This document shows, one piece after another, positions 8,268 through 16,796 of a stretch of DNA of 33,279 bases (position 1 is its first letter; the number at the start of each line of letters is the position of its first letter). The position numbers and the translations under genes are program-made. The notes beneath the pieces are model-generated. The model ran no database searches. It saw only the letters and a program-made list of their open reading frames with translations, and had not been told where the DNA came from. Origin of the DNA: JAFGJQ01 sp052034525 (GTDB lineage Bacteria; Planctomycetota; Phycisphaerae; UBA1845); assembly GCA_052034525.1 (NCBI GenBank), contig JBPOIK010000116.1, forward strand, positions 1 through 33,279, in the 5' to 3' direction.

Positions 8268-10610
8268 ATGAGGCGATGGGCGGCGGTGGCGATGGCGTTG
8301 GCGACGGGCGTGGCGAGCGCGGCGGAACCGGGGCTGACTCCCGTGTCATACGGCGCCGTCGAGGTGACGGACGACTTCTGGGCGCCCCGTATGAAGGCCA
8401 ACCGCGAGCGAACGATCCTGCACAATTTCCAGATGTGCGAGCAGACCGGGCGGATCAACAATCTGCGCCGCGCCGGCGGGCTTCTGGAAGGCAAAGAGTA
8501 TGAGGGGTACCTTTTCAACGATTCCGACGTTTACAAAGTGCTGGAAGGCGCCTGCTACGAGCTGGGCCGCCGGCCCGATCCGGCCCTGGAGAAACAGGTG
8601 GACGAGCTGGTCGCCATCATCGCCGCGGCCCAGCAGCCCGACGGCTACCTCAACAGCTATTTCACACTTGTCCGGCCGGACGCCCGCTGGACGAAGCTCA
8701 ACACAGCGCACGAACTCTATTGTTGCGGACATCTGATCGAAGCGGCAATCGCGCACCACGCAGCCACCGGCAAGCGTACGTTGCTGGATGTCGCCATTCG
8801 TTTCGCCGACCTCGTGGCATCCATCTTCGGCCCGGACAAGCGGCGTGACGTACCCGGACACCAGGAGATCGAACTAGCCCTCGTGAAGCTCGCGGAAGTC
8901 ACCGGCGACCCGAAATACCTGGATCTCGCCCGCTTCTTTCTGGAGGAGCGGGGGCGGGCGCACGGGCGTGAGCTCTACGGAGAGTATTGTCAGGATCAAA
9001 CGCCGATCGATCAGGAGAGCCGGATCGTCGGGCACGCGGTCCGGGCCATGTATTACTACTGCGGGCTGGCCGATGTCATGCGGGCGTCGGGCAGCCGGGC
9101 CCACCTGGCGGCGCTGCAGCGCATCTGGGACGACGTGACACAGCGGAAACTCTATGTCACCGGAGGCATCGGGCCGTCGGCGCACAATGAGGGGTTCACG
9201 GTCCCGTACGACCTGCCCAATGAAACCGCCTACTGCGAATCGTGCGCCTCCATCGGGCTGGTCTTCTGGGCCCACCGCATGAACCTGCTGACGAAGGACG
9301 CACGATACGTGAACGTCCTGGAGCGCGTGCTCTACAATTCGCTGCCCGCCGGCATCAGCCTTACCGGCGATCGGTTCTTCTACGTGAACCCGCTGGCCAG
9401 TCGGGGCGATCACCACCGCAAGTCCTGGTACGCTTGCGCCTGCTGCCCGCCGAATTTCGCCCGCTTTTTCCCCACCCTGGGCGGCTATGTCTACGCCGTG
9501 GACCACAACGGAATCTACGTAAATCTCTATGTCACCGGACGCGCGGAAACCCTCGTCGACGGCGTGCCCGTGAAGCTGGAACAGAAAACGGACTACCCCT
9601 GGGATGGTGCGGTCCGGCTGACGGTGTCCCCACACGCAGAAAAACCCTTCGCGCTGTGCCTGCGGCTTCCAGACTGGTGCCCGAAGGCCGAGGCGAAGGT
9701 CAATGGAGAGCCTCTGAACGAGCCGTCTGTCGCGGCCGGCTACCTGCGGATCGAACGGGCCTGGAAACCCGGAGACTCCGTGGAATTATCGCTCGCCATG
9801 CCGATTCAACGAATCCGTGCGAATCCACGGGTGCCGGCCGATCGCGGACGCGTGGCCCTCCAGCGCGGTCCGATCCTCTACGCGGTGGAAGCCCAGGATG
9901 CCGGAGGATCCCTCGACCGGCTGGTCCTGCCCGGCGACGCTGTTCTGCGCACGGTGCATCGCAAGGATCTGCTGGGCGGCGTGACGGTGATCGAAGGAAA
10001 GGGACGCGAAGCGGCAGTCTCCACGACCTGGGGAGCGGACCTTTACCGTCCCGCAACGGAAGGCCGGCCGGTCGATTTCACCGCCATTCCCTACTGCGTC
10101 TGGGACAACCGACAGGCCGGATCCATGATGGTGTGGCTGCCGGAATCCGACAGCCTTGTGCCCGTCCCGGCAGAGGGGGGAATCCGCCCTTCGGCCTCGC
10201 ACGTGCATGGAAGCCTGGCGGCGGTGCATGACGGAATTGAGCCCGCCTGGCCCGGCGACAGCAACGTACCGCGAATGGACTGGTGGGATCATCTGGGCAC
10301 CGCGGAATGGCTGCAATACGATTTTGAGAGGCCCTGGCGTGTCTCCGGCGTGGACGTGTACTGGTTCGATGACGGCCGCCAGGGCGGACAGTGCCGGGTG
10401 CCGGCCTCGTGGAAGCTGCTCTACCGCGACGGCGAGGAATGGCGCGAGGTGGCCAACAGGACGGATTACGGCGTGCGAGACGATCAGGTGAATTGTCTGC
10501 GTTTCGATCCGGTCGAGACGACCGGCCTGCGGCTGGAAGTCCAGTTGCAGCCGGGGTTCTCCGGCGGCGTTCTGGAATGGGCGGTGCTGAAGGACTCCGC
10601 CCGACCGTGA
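8268..10610 (+). CDS. Secreted GH127 (DUF1680) putative beta-L-arabinofuranosidase
   Basis: Protein of 780 residues. The start at 8268 is chosen because ACGGAGG lies just upstream and a Sec signal peptide follows (MRRWAAVAMALATGVASAAE). Residues matching the characterised GH127 enzyme HypBA1 are all present with matching spacing: acid/base Glu308 in HNEGFT, zinc ligands Glu324 and Cys326 in YCESCAS, and Cys392-Cys393 in ACACCPPN, including the expected nucleophile Cys. Beta domains follow, then the same discoidin-like C-terminal domain as the upstream gene (VDVYWFDDGRQGGQCRVPASW). GH127 enzymes release beta-L-arabinofuranose through a Cys nucleophile held by zinc. A 119 bp gap separates it from its paralogue, on the same strand, so the two are probably co-transcribed. 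Predicted to act in the periplasm or outside the cell. Confidence 0.9.
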   Translation: MRRWAAVAMALATGVASAAEPGLTPVSYGAVEVTDDFWAPRMKANRERTILHNFQMCEQTGRINNLRRAGGLLEGKEYEGYLFNDSDVYKVLEGACYELGRRPDPALEKQVDELVAIIAAAQQPDGYLNSYFTLVRPDARWTKLNTAHELYCCGHLIEAAIAHHAATGKRTLLDVAIRFADLVASIFGPDKRRDVPGHQEIELALVKLAEVTGDPKYLDLARFFLEERGRAHGRELYGEYCQDQTPIDQESRIVGHAVRAMYYYCGLADVMRASGSRAHLAALQRIWDDVTQRKLYVTGGIGPSAHNEGFTVPYDLPNETAYCESCASIGLVFWAHRMNLLTKDARYVNVLERVLYNSLPAGISLTGDRFFYVNPLASRGDHHRKSWYACACCPPNFARFFPTLGGYVYAVDHNGIYVNLYVTGRAETLVDGVPVKLEQKTDYPWDGAVRLTVSPHAEKPFALCLRLPDWCPKAEAKVNGEPLNEPSVAAGYLRIERAWKPGDSVELSLAMPIQRIRANPRVPADRGRVALQRGPILYAVEAQDAGGSLDRLVLPGDAVLRTVHRKDLLGGVTVIEGKGREAAVSTTWGADLYRPATEGRPVDFTAIPYCVWDNRQAGSMMVWLPESDSLVPVPAEGGIRPSASHVHGSLAAVHDGIEPAWPGDSNVPRMDWWDHLGTAEWLQYDFERPWRVSGVDVYWFDDGRQGGQCRVPASWKLLYRDGEEWREVANRTDYGVRDDQVNCLRFDPVETTGLRLEVQLQPGFSGGVLEWAVLKDSARP

Positions 10611-10645
10611 ATCCGGGTTCTTCCGGCAGTGCCGGGCCCGCGGCC

Positions 10646-12964
10646 CTACTGCGTCCGGACTTTTTCCCCGTTCAGAGCCGCGGTGGCCGGGGTGGTCGAA
10701 ATCTCATCCATGTACCGAGCGACGGCCGGATAGTCTTCCTGGGTCAATCGCACGCGCATCAGCAGCAAAGCGGCTTCCAATTGCGGGTCGATCCTCGGAT
10801 AGTTGTTCGGATCCGGCTCGTCCGGCTCTTCCTCGACCGGCTGAGTCGTGGGCGGCCCGACCTCGTCTGCGCCGGGTGCCGGCTGCGTGGCGGGGACTCT
10901 GGGCGGATCCTCGTCTGTCCGGCGGGGAAGCGGCACCAGCTCGTCCTCTTCCTCGTCATCCTCGTTGTTTTTGCCGCGTGGGCCGATCACGTCGGTATCG
11001 CGGCGGATTTCGAGCACCCGGCGGATTTCCTTGGGCACCAGGGCGACGGCGACATCCGGTTCCACGCCCCACTCTGTGGTGCCGTCGACTTTGTGCAGTG
11101 ATCGACCGCTGGGCAGATAGTAGTGGGCCGTGGTGAGCTTCAGGTGGGCATCGCTGCGGACCAGTTGAATGAGATTCTGCACGCTGAACTTGCCGAAGGT
11201 CCGCTCGCCGATGAGCACCCCGCGATGATGGTCGCGAATCGCTCCGGACACGATCTCTGAAGCGCTGGCGCTATACTCGTTCACCAGCACGATCAGGGGC
11301 AGGTCGCGGAACGGGCCGTCGTTGCGCGTGTCAATCTCCCAGGGCCGGCTGCGCAACCCCTGAGTGCTGACGATCCGCTGTTTCGAACGCAGGAAAAGCT
11401 CCGCCACTTCCACCGCCGACTGCAGCAGGCCCCCCGGATTGAAACGCAGATCGAGAATCAACCCGCGGAGATTGTGCTTGTTCTTCAGGTCGGTGATGAT
11501 CGTCCGGAGCTCATCGACGGTGTTCTCCTGGAAATTCGTCACGCGCATATAGCCGATGCCCAGGTCCGGATCGAGCATGAAATTCCACTTCTGTTCGTCC
11601 GCCTGGTCACGAACGTCACCCTTGACGGACTGTATGACCACCTTGCGCCGCTCGAGCTTCATCTCGATGCTGCGATCCTCGCCCGGCCGATACAGCGTGA
11701 GCCTGACGTGCGTGCCCTCCGGCCCGGTGATCATCTCGACCGCCCGGCTCAGCGAGATATTCATCTCACAGAGCGACTTGCCATCCACGTGCGTAATCAC
11801 GTCGTCCGCCTGGACCCCCGCCGCGTAGGCGGGCGAGTCCTCTATGGGCGAAACCACGACGACGTCGTTACACTCCGTCTGGGAGTTGTATTTCTGACGA
11901 ATGGAGATTCCCACCCCGATGAAGTTGCCCTGCGTATGCTTGCGGAACTCCTTGTATTCCGCCGGCCAGATCACCGACGTGAACTCGTCGAGCTCGTCCA
12001 GCGCGCCCTCGGCAAACTCGCTGGTGAGCAGGGCCTCGGGCAACTGCACGGTCTGGCCGTTGATGCTCAGCATGCGATTGAAGTGGCGCACCGCCGTCCG
12101 CCGGTCCAGCGATTCGGCCGCACGAACCTGAGCGAGCCGGACCTGCAACCGCTGCACGAACTCCTGCCGTCGATCGTCGTCCCGGAGGTATTCAAACAGC
12201 TCGCGCAGGGCGGGCGAATCCGCCAGAAGCAGCACCTGTTTGAGACCCGCTTCCGTCAAGGCGCGGAAGTCCGCTTCCGTCACGTATTTCTGGTCGATGC
12301 GCCACAGCGCCTCCGTCACCATTTCCGGATCAATGCCCTTGAGGGATTCCTCCCACCGGCTGTCTTTCTTGTACAACTCTTCGAGCCGCGCGTGGGTCAG
12401 GCATTCATGACGAAGGTCCTTCAGCTCCTGGTCCTGGTCGAAGATCTCGCTCAGCTCGTAGTAGATGGCATGCGCGTCCAGCCAGTTCTTCGCCTCGCGA
12501 TCCTCCTGAGCCTTCGCCTGCGCGTCTTTGCGCAACTGGGCCAGCCACGATTCTTTCCGAAACGCGTCTTTGTCACGCGTGTTGTGAAACGCGCGGAGAG
12601 CGTAGTCCAGAGCCCGGTCGATCTTGCCCTGTGCTCGCCACTTGTTGGCGCGAGACACATACATCTCGAAATCCGTCCGCGACAGCCCCCACCGACTCGT
12701 GTCCAGCTCCGACCACGCCCGGAACCAGTCCGCCAGCTTGTGAAGCGGAACCTGAAGCGCCTCCGGGGCAGCGCCGACCGAGATGCGCTCCGCCAGAACG
12801 GAGCTCTGGTCCAGAAGCTGGATCGCGTCTCGCCACGAGGGGTCCAGCCGGTTCGAAATGGGTGTATCCTGTTCGACGCCGGAAGCCGCAAGCGACACAA
12901 CCGGAGCCGACAGGAACGCGCTGATGAAGGCAATCAGGATTCGTCGGTGGCGGGAATTCCGCAT
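10646..12964 (-). CDS. S41 carboxyl-terminal processing protease with PDZ domain and long N-terminal region
   Basis: Secreted serine protease of 772 residues. The ATG at 12964 is chosen because GAGGAG lies just upstream and a Sec signal peptide follows (ILIAFISAFLSAPVVSLAASG). Residues of about 30-300 are helical, TPR-like and not recognised. A PDZ domain (about 346-435, GIGVSI to VDGKS) follows, then the S41 core with DLRFNPGGLL. The catalytic pair is Ser567 in EYSASASE and Lys592 in ERTFGKFS, 25 residues apart as in the CtpA/CtpB family. The C-terminal 110 residues are a low-complexity acidic and Pro/Thr/Gln linker (EDDEEEDE, TQPVEEE) followed by a short helical end. Such enzymes trim periplasmic proteins from the C-terminus. 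It is larger than CtpA (about 400-450) and comparable to E. coli Prc (682), but the N-terminal part differs. Confidence 0.92.
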   Translation of the reverse strand: MRNSRHRRILIAFISAFLSAPVVSLAASGVEQDTPISNRLDPSWRDAIQLLDQSSVLAERISVGAAPEALQVPLHKLADWFRAWSELDTSRWGLSRTDFEMYVSRANKWRAQGKIDRALDYALRAFHNTRDKDAFRKESWLAQLRKDAQAKAQEDREAKNWLDAHAIYYELSEIFDQDQELKDLRHECLTHARLEELYKKDSRWEESLKGIDPEMVTEALWRIDQKYVTEADFRALTEAGLKQVLLLADSPALRELFEYLRDDDRRQEFVQRLQVRLAQVRAAESLDRRTAVRHFNRMLSINGQTVQLPEALLTSEFAEGALDELDEFTSVIWPAEYKEFRKHTQGNFIGVGISIRQKYNSQTECNDVVVVSPIEDSPAYAAGVQADDVITHVDGKSLCEMNISLSRAVEMITGPEGTHVRLTLYRPGEDRSIEMKLERRKVVIQSVKGDVRDQADEQKWNFMLDPDLGIGYMRVTNFQENTVDELRTIITDLKNKHNLRGLILDLRFNPGGLLQSAVEVAELFLRSKQRIVSTQGLRSRPWEIDTRNDGPFRDLPLIVLVNEYSASASEIVSGAIRDHHRGVLIGERTFGKFSVQNLIQLVRSDAHLKLTTAHYYLPSGRSLHKVDGTTEWGVEPDVAVALVPKEIRRVLEIRRDTDVIGPRGKNNEDDEEEDELVPLPRRTDEDPPRVPATQPAPGADEVGPPTTQPVEEEPDEPDPNNYPRIDPQLEAALLLMRVRLTQEDYPAVARYMDEISTTPATAALNGEKVRTQ

Positions 12965-13422
12965 AACAACTCCTCTGCTGCGTCGGAACACGGGCCCCGA
13001 CACCCACTCATGAGACCGCCGGATCACGTTCCGGGCTGACGTAACTCTATACGCCGTGAGGCTTCTCCGTGGTGCAGCCGGCACCCGGATTTCCAGATGC
13101 GCCGACCCCGGGCATTATAGGACAAGCCCGGGCGAACCGTCTAACCCGGGCCGGTCGTATTACGCGGACGTTGCACCGCCTCTATTACACTCGGCCACAT
13201 ACACGCTTCGCTTGATCTGCCGCGCGGAATTCCTCTGCCGTCTCCGGGGCCTGTACCCGATGGGATTGTCGCAGCGGCAACTCCTGCGGGCAGAATGTCG
13301 AAACTTGTCGGCCGACCTCACATTCGCCTGTCCCGCCGACCATCCCCAGAACAGATGCTCAATGCCAGGTCGGTCGGAAAAGCAATTGGCCGGACGGATG
13401 GAACACGATACCCTGTCCGATC
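12965..13422. other. 458 bp divergent promoter region between the S41 protease and recQ
   Basis: No supported gene. The GC-rich palindromic stretches around CCCGGG at 13108-13155 flank a perfect minus-strand -10 hexamer (annotated separately). A plus-strand promoter for recQ must lie here, but no convincing -35/-10 pair is visible and no clear ribosome site precedes recQ. Confidence 0.5.
13114..13143 (-). promoter_or_regulatory. Candidate sigma70-type promoter for the S41 protease gene
   Basis: On the minus strand a perfect TATAAT lies at 13119-13114, and 18 bases upstream of it a weak TTAGAC occupies the -35 position. This would give a leader of about 140 bases before the protease ATG. The -10 match is exact in otherwise very GC-rich DNA; the -35 match is poor. 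Confidence 0.35.
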
Positions 13423-15648
13423 ATGAACCAGATGGATACGACAGCCGAGCCTGCGGAACGGCGGATCATGGCAGTTGTACGCCGGGTCTGGGGGTTCGAC
13501 CGGTTGCGGCCGATGCAGGAAGAGGCGATCCGGGCCGGGCTGGAAGGTCGGGATTCGCTCGTCGTGCTGCCCACCGGGGGAGGCAAGTCACTGTGCTACC
13601 AGGTTCCACCGTTGCTGGCGGGCCGAACGGACGTTGTCGTATCTCCGCTCATCTCCCTGATGAAGGACCAGGTGGACGGGCTGCGGGCCTGCGGATACCC
13701 GGCAGCCGCCCTGTACAGCGGCCTGACGCCCCAGCAGCGGCAAGAAGTGGAGGCCGGACTGGCCCGGGGACAGTATCGCCTGCTGTTCGTCGCCCCGGAG
13801 CGGCTGCTCACTCCTGCATTTCTGAGCCTTCTGAAGCAGGCGAAGGTCCGGGCGTTTGCCATCGATGAGGCTCATTGCATCAGCCACTGGGGCCACGACT
13901 TCCGACCGGAGTACCGCCAGCTCGCGCTGCTGAAGGAGCGCTTCGCCGGAACCAGCATCCACGCGTATACGGCCACCGCCACCGAGCGGGTCCGCCAGGA
14001 CATCATCGCCCAGTTGCGCCTGGAGAACGCGGCGGTTTGGGTGGGAACGTTCGATCGACCGAACCTGGTGTACCGGGTCGTGCCGCGGGTGGACGCACAC
14101 GAGCAGACGGAAGCGGTGCTGCGGCGTCATGAGGACCGTGCGGCAATCGTGTACTGCCTCAGTCGCAAGGACACCGAAGCGATGGCCGCCTGGTTGCAGC
14201 GCCGCGGAATGAAGGCGCAGGCGTATCACGCCGGCCTGGATCCCGACACACGGCGGCGGATTCAGGACGCGTTCGCTGAGGAATCGCTGAACGTGGTGGT
14301 AGCCACGGTGGCGTTCGGCATGGGCATCGATCGGAGCAACGTGCGCTGCGTCATACACGCCAGCATGCCCAAATCCCTGGAGCACTATCAGCAGGAGACG
14401 GGCCGGGCCGGACGCGACGGACTGGCCGCCGAGTGCGTGCTGCTGTACTCGGCGGCGGATGCCCAGCGGTGGGATTCGCTGATTTCCCGAAGCGCCGCGG
14501 AGGCCCAAGCGGCCGAGGAAATCGTCGAAGCGGCCCGCCTGCTGTTGCGGAAGATGCAGCGGTTCGCCAATTCGGCCATCTGCCGGCACCGGGCGATCGC
14601 GACGTACTTCGGCCAGACCTACGAGCGGGACAACTGCGGTGCGTGTGACATCTGCCTGGACGAGGCGGAGGGAGTGGAGGACGGCACGGTCATCGCTCAG
14701 AAGATCCTGTCGTGCGTGGCCCGCGTGCAGGAGCGGTTCGGCGCGGGTCACGTGGTGGACGTGCTGCTGGGCGACGACACGGAGATGACTCGGAGGCACC
14801 AACACGATCAGCTCAGCACGTTCGGATTGCTGAAGGACATGCCGCGCAAGGCCGTGATGAACCTGGTCTACCAGTTGCTGGATCAGGACCTGATGCGGCG
14901 GAGCGACGGGGAGTGGCCTGTGCTCCAGTTGAACACGGCGTCCTGGGAAGTGCTGCGCGGGCAGCGAGAGGTCCGGCTGACCCGGCCGCGAACCGCGCCG
15001 GTGCGCAAGACGAAGGCGGAGGCAGAAACCTGGGCCGGCGTAGACCCGGACCTGTTCGAGCGGCTGCGAGCCGTTCGAAAGGAGCTGGCCGCCCGGCGCG
15101 GGGTGCCGCCGTACCTGGTTTTCACCGACCTGTCGTTGCGGGACATGGCGCGCCTGGCGCCCACAACGTTGGATGATTTCCTTCGCGTCAACGGTGTCGG
15201 ACAGCAGAAGCTCAAGAGCTTCGGTCGCCCGTTCGTGGATGCCGTGCGCGCCTATCTCGGGCAGCCGCCGCTGGCGTCGGCAAACGACGCGGTCCGCGTG
15301 CAACGGCGCCCGCCAAAAATGACGGCCGCACGCCGCGCCGCCTACGAGCTGTTTGAACAACGAACCGCGATCGACGAGGCCGCAAGGTTTCTCCGTATGA
15401 CGCCGACCCGGGCGTTGCGCTACCTGCGCGAATACATATCCCAGACGCGGCCGGACAGCATCGATGCCTGGGTGCAGCCCCGAGACTACGGGCCAGTCGC
15501 GGACGCCGCGAAGGATCTGGGTACCCGCTCGATCCGACTCATCCACGACCGCCTGGAGGGCCGGGTGTCGATCGACACGATCCGTCTGGTCACGCGGCAC
15601 CTGGAGGTGCGGGAGGACGAAGACCGCCGGCCGGGCGGGACCGCGTGA
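13423..15648 (+). CDS. recQ: ATP-dependent DNA helicase RecQ
   Basis: Protein of 741 residues with the full RecQ layout. The helicase core has Walker A PTGGGKS (Lys55), DEAH at 148-151 and the RecQ signature after it (CISHWGHDFRPEY). Helicase motifs V and VI are seen in ATVAFGMGID and HYQQETGRAGRDG. The RQC zinc site uses Cys387, Cys405, Cys408 and Cys411. An HRDC domain (about 540-620, LFERLRAVRKELAARRGVPP) follows. The last 100 residues are an extra helix-turn-helix region resembling the HTH domain found after HRDC in many bacterial RecQ proteins, which explains the length above the 609 residues of E. coli RecQ. It unwinds DNA 3' to 5' in recombination and fork repair. The start is uncertain: ATGs at 13423, 13432 and 13468 lack good ribosome sites. 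Encoded alone and divergent from the protease gene. Confidence 0.96.
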   Translation: MNQMDTTAEPAERRIMAVVRRVWGFDRLRPMQEEAIRAGLEGRDSLVVLPTGGGKSLCYQVPPLLAGRTDVVVSPLISLMKDQVDGLRACGYPAAALYSGLTPQQRQEVEAGLARGQYRLLFVAPERLLTPAFLSLLKQAKVRAFAIDEAHCISHWGHDFRPEYRQLALLKERFAGTSIHAYTATATERVRQDIIAQLRLENAAVWVGTFDRPNLVYRVVPRVDAHEQTEAVLRRHEDRAAIVYCLSRKDTEAMAAWLQRRGMKAQAYHAGLDPDTRRRIQDAFAEESLNVVVATVAFGMGIDRSNVRCVIHASMPKSLEHYQQETGRAGRDGLAAECVLLYSAADAQRWDSLISRSAAEAQAAEEIVEAARLLLRKMQRFANSAICRHRAIATYFGQTYERDNCGACDICLDEAEGVEDGTVIAQKILSCVARVQERFGAGHVVDVLLGDDTEMTRRHQHDQLSTFGLLKDMPRKAVMNLVYQLLDQDLMRRSDGEWPVLQLNTASWEVLRGQREVRLTRPRTAPVRKTKAEAETWAGVDPDLFERLRAVRKELAARRGVPPYLVFTDLSLRDMARLAPTTLDDFLRVNGVGQQKLKSFGRPFVDAVRAYLGQPPLASANDAVRVQRRPPKMTAARRAAYELFEQRTAIDEAARFLRMTPTRALRYLREYISQTRPDSIDAWVQPRDYGPVADAAKDLGTRSIRLIHDRLEGRVSIDTIRLVTRHLEVREDEDRRPGGTA

Positions 15649-15829
15649 GATGCCCCATCCCTCCGTCATGCAGTCCGGGATTCCCCTGGCGACGCGCGGA
15701 CTCTCCCGAACGCAGCGCCTGCCGGCCACCGATCACCGTCTTCTCGCGCCCTTCGTCATTTGCGGTGCGGGCGAAGCCTTTCAGGCACTTCTCGAACCGC
15801 GCCGTGATTTGCACATCCGCGTGCGGTTC

Positions 15830-16396
15830 CTACGGCCGGAGGTTGAAGTTCAGCCTGGCGATGTCTACCGTGGCGTCGATCGCAGATTCGATCCGGATGC
15901 ACAGGGCAAATGAAGCGGACGTGATCTGGTCAATCGTGCTCTCTTTCAGCGGTACGCTCTGTGGGGACACTGACACCGGAAGGGAATCGCTGTTGAGCGT
16001 CAGATGGAAGGGCCCGTATGGCTCGCCCTCGCGGCAGACGGTGTCCTGACGGTCGATGGAATCGAACCGAAGGAGAATGACCAGCATCACACCCGCCTGG
16101 GCCGCAACCGCATCCTCCCGCGGCTCGTGCGGCCCGACCGTGATCGCGGCCGGATCGAGCCGAAGCATCCCGCTGCGTCCGGTCAAACCGTCCGGAGTAA
16201 TCCGGCCGATGCCGCGATTGGCCGCCGGCACTCCCGCCTGAACATCGAACGCCCCCAGTCCGCTCCAGCTCAGGTCTAGCGACACCGCCACCGGAGTGGT
16301 GTCCGCCGCCCCGCCGCCTCCGTCACTCGAACAACCGGCGAGCGCGCATACGCCGACAATCCCCACCCAGACAGCCTTCCTCACCTCCTTGGGCAT
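15830..16396 (-). CDS. Small lipoprotein of unknown function
   Basis: Protein of 188 residues with a lipoprotein signal: basic N-terminus, hydrophobic segment and lipobox ALAGC (Cys22), followed by a Ser/Gly-rich linker (SSDGGGGAAD). The mature part alternates hydrophobic and polar residues and looks beta-rich (for example LDLSWSGLGAFDVQ and VDIARLNFNL); no family was recognised. A GAGGAGGT site lies 14 bases before the ATG and a GGAG lies only 3 bases before it, so ribosome site spacing is imperfect, but the lipobox supports this start. It is convergent with recQ and divergent from the large operon to its right. Likely membrane-anchored and facing the periplasm; function unknown. Confidence 0.75.
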   Translation of the reverse strand: MPKEVRKAVWVGIVGVCALAGCSSDGGGGAADTTPVAVSLDLSWSGLGAFDVQAGVPAANRGIGRITPDGLTGRSGMLRLDPAAITVGPHEPREDAVAAQAGVMLVILLRFDSIDRQDTVCREGEPYGPFHLTLNSDSLPVSVSPQSVPLKESTIDQITSASFALCIRIESAIDATVDIARLNFNLRP

Positions 16397-16796
16397 GATC
16401 TCCGACCGTTACCTCCTCAACTCCGATCCCGGATGGCAACCAACGAATGTATCCGGATCGCAACGATACAAGCGTCGGTCCGATTTTGCCAGTGTACGTT
16501 TAGTGAAACAATAGGGGAGGTTTGTCGGCGGCTTTGGTAGTCCAGTCGGGCTTGACAGGGAACATGTGGGATCCGGAGCCACGGAATTTGCGTCTGAAAT
16601 GCAGGGGCTGCGACAACACATAAATACGGGAGGGCAAATACGGCCCTGCTTCTCGACGGCCGCTGAAGCAGCGGACGCAGTCCGTCGCAACTGGCGCATC
16701 CGCGATGGATGGGTCGTTGTAACGGAAGGGAGACAAGCTTAGGATGGTGGGAAGTCGGAAGGATCCGATCCAGGCCTTTTTGGGACGGAACGAGTC
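16397..16796. other. 400 bp divergent region upstream of the large operon
   Basis: No supported gene on either strand. A TTGACA hexamer occurs near 16552 on the plus strand, but no matching -10 lies 16-18 bases after it, so I do not call a promoter. The promoter of the eight-gene operon starting at 16797 should lie here, as should that of the minus-strand lipoprotein. The start of the operon's first gene is preceded by a GGA-rich stretch (GGGACGGAACGAG). Confidence 0.45.

Noticed and set aside
10611..10645. GC-rich palindromic bits in the 35 bp between convergent genes (possible two-way terminator)
   Set aside because: The stems are very short or lack a loop and no T-run follows, so chance is as likely in this GC content.
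11474..13039. Plus-strand open frame of 521 codons opposite the S41 protease
   Set aside because: Antisense shadow; the protease has intact PDZ and catalytic motifs and a signal peptide on the other strand.
13588..15729. Minus-strand open frame of 713 codons opposite recQ
   Set aside because: Shadow of recQ; no recognisable domain or ribosome site, and recQ motifs are complete on the plus strand.
15649..15829. Weak hairpin with GAACCGC/GCGGTTC arms near 15796-15829 in the recQ/lipoprotein convergent gap
   Set aside because: Only a 7-base stem with a loop of more than 20 bases and no T-run.
16550..16580. TTGACA hexamer upstream of the large operon as a -35 element
   Set aside because: No acceptable -10 sequence at 16-18 bases spacing.
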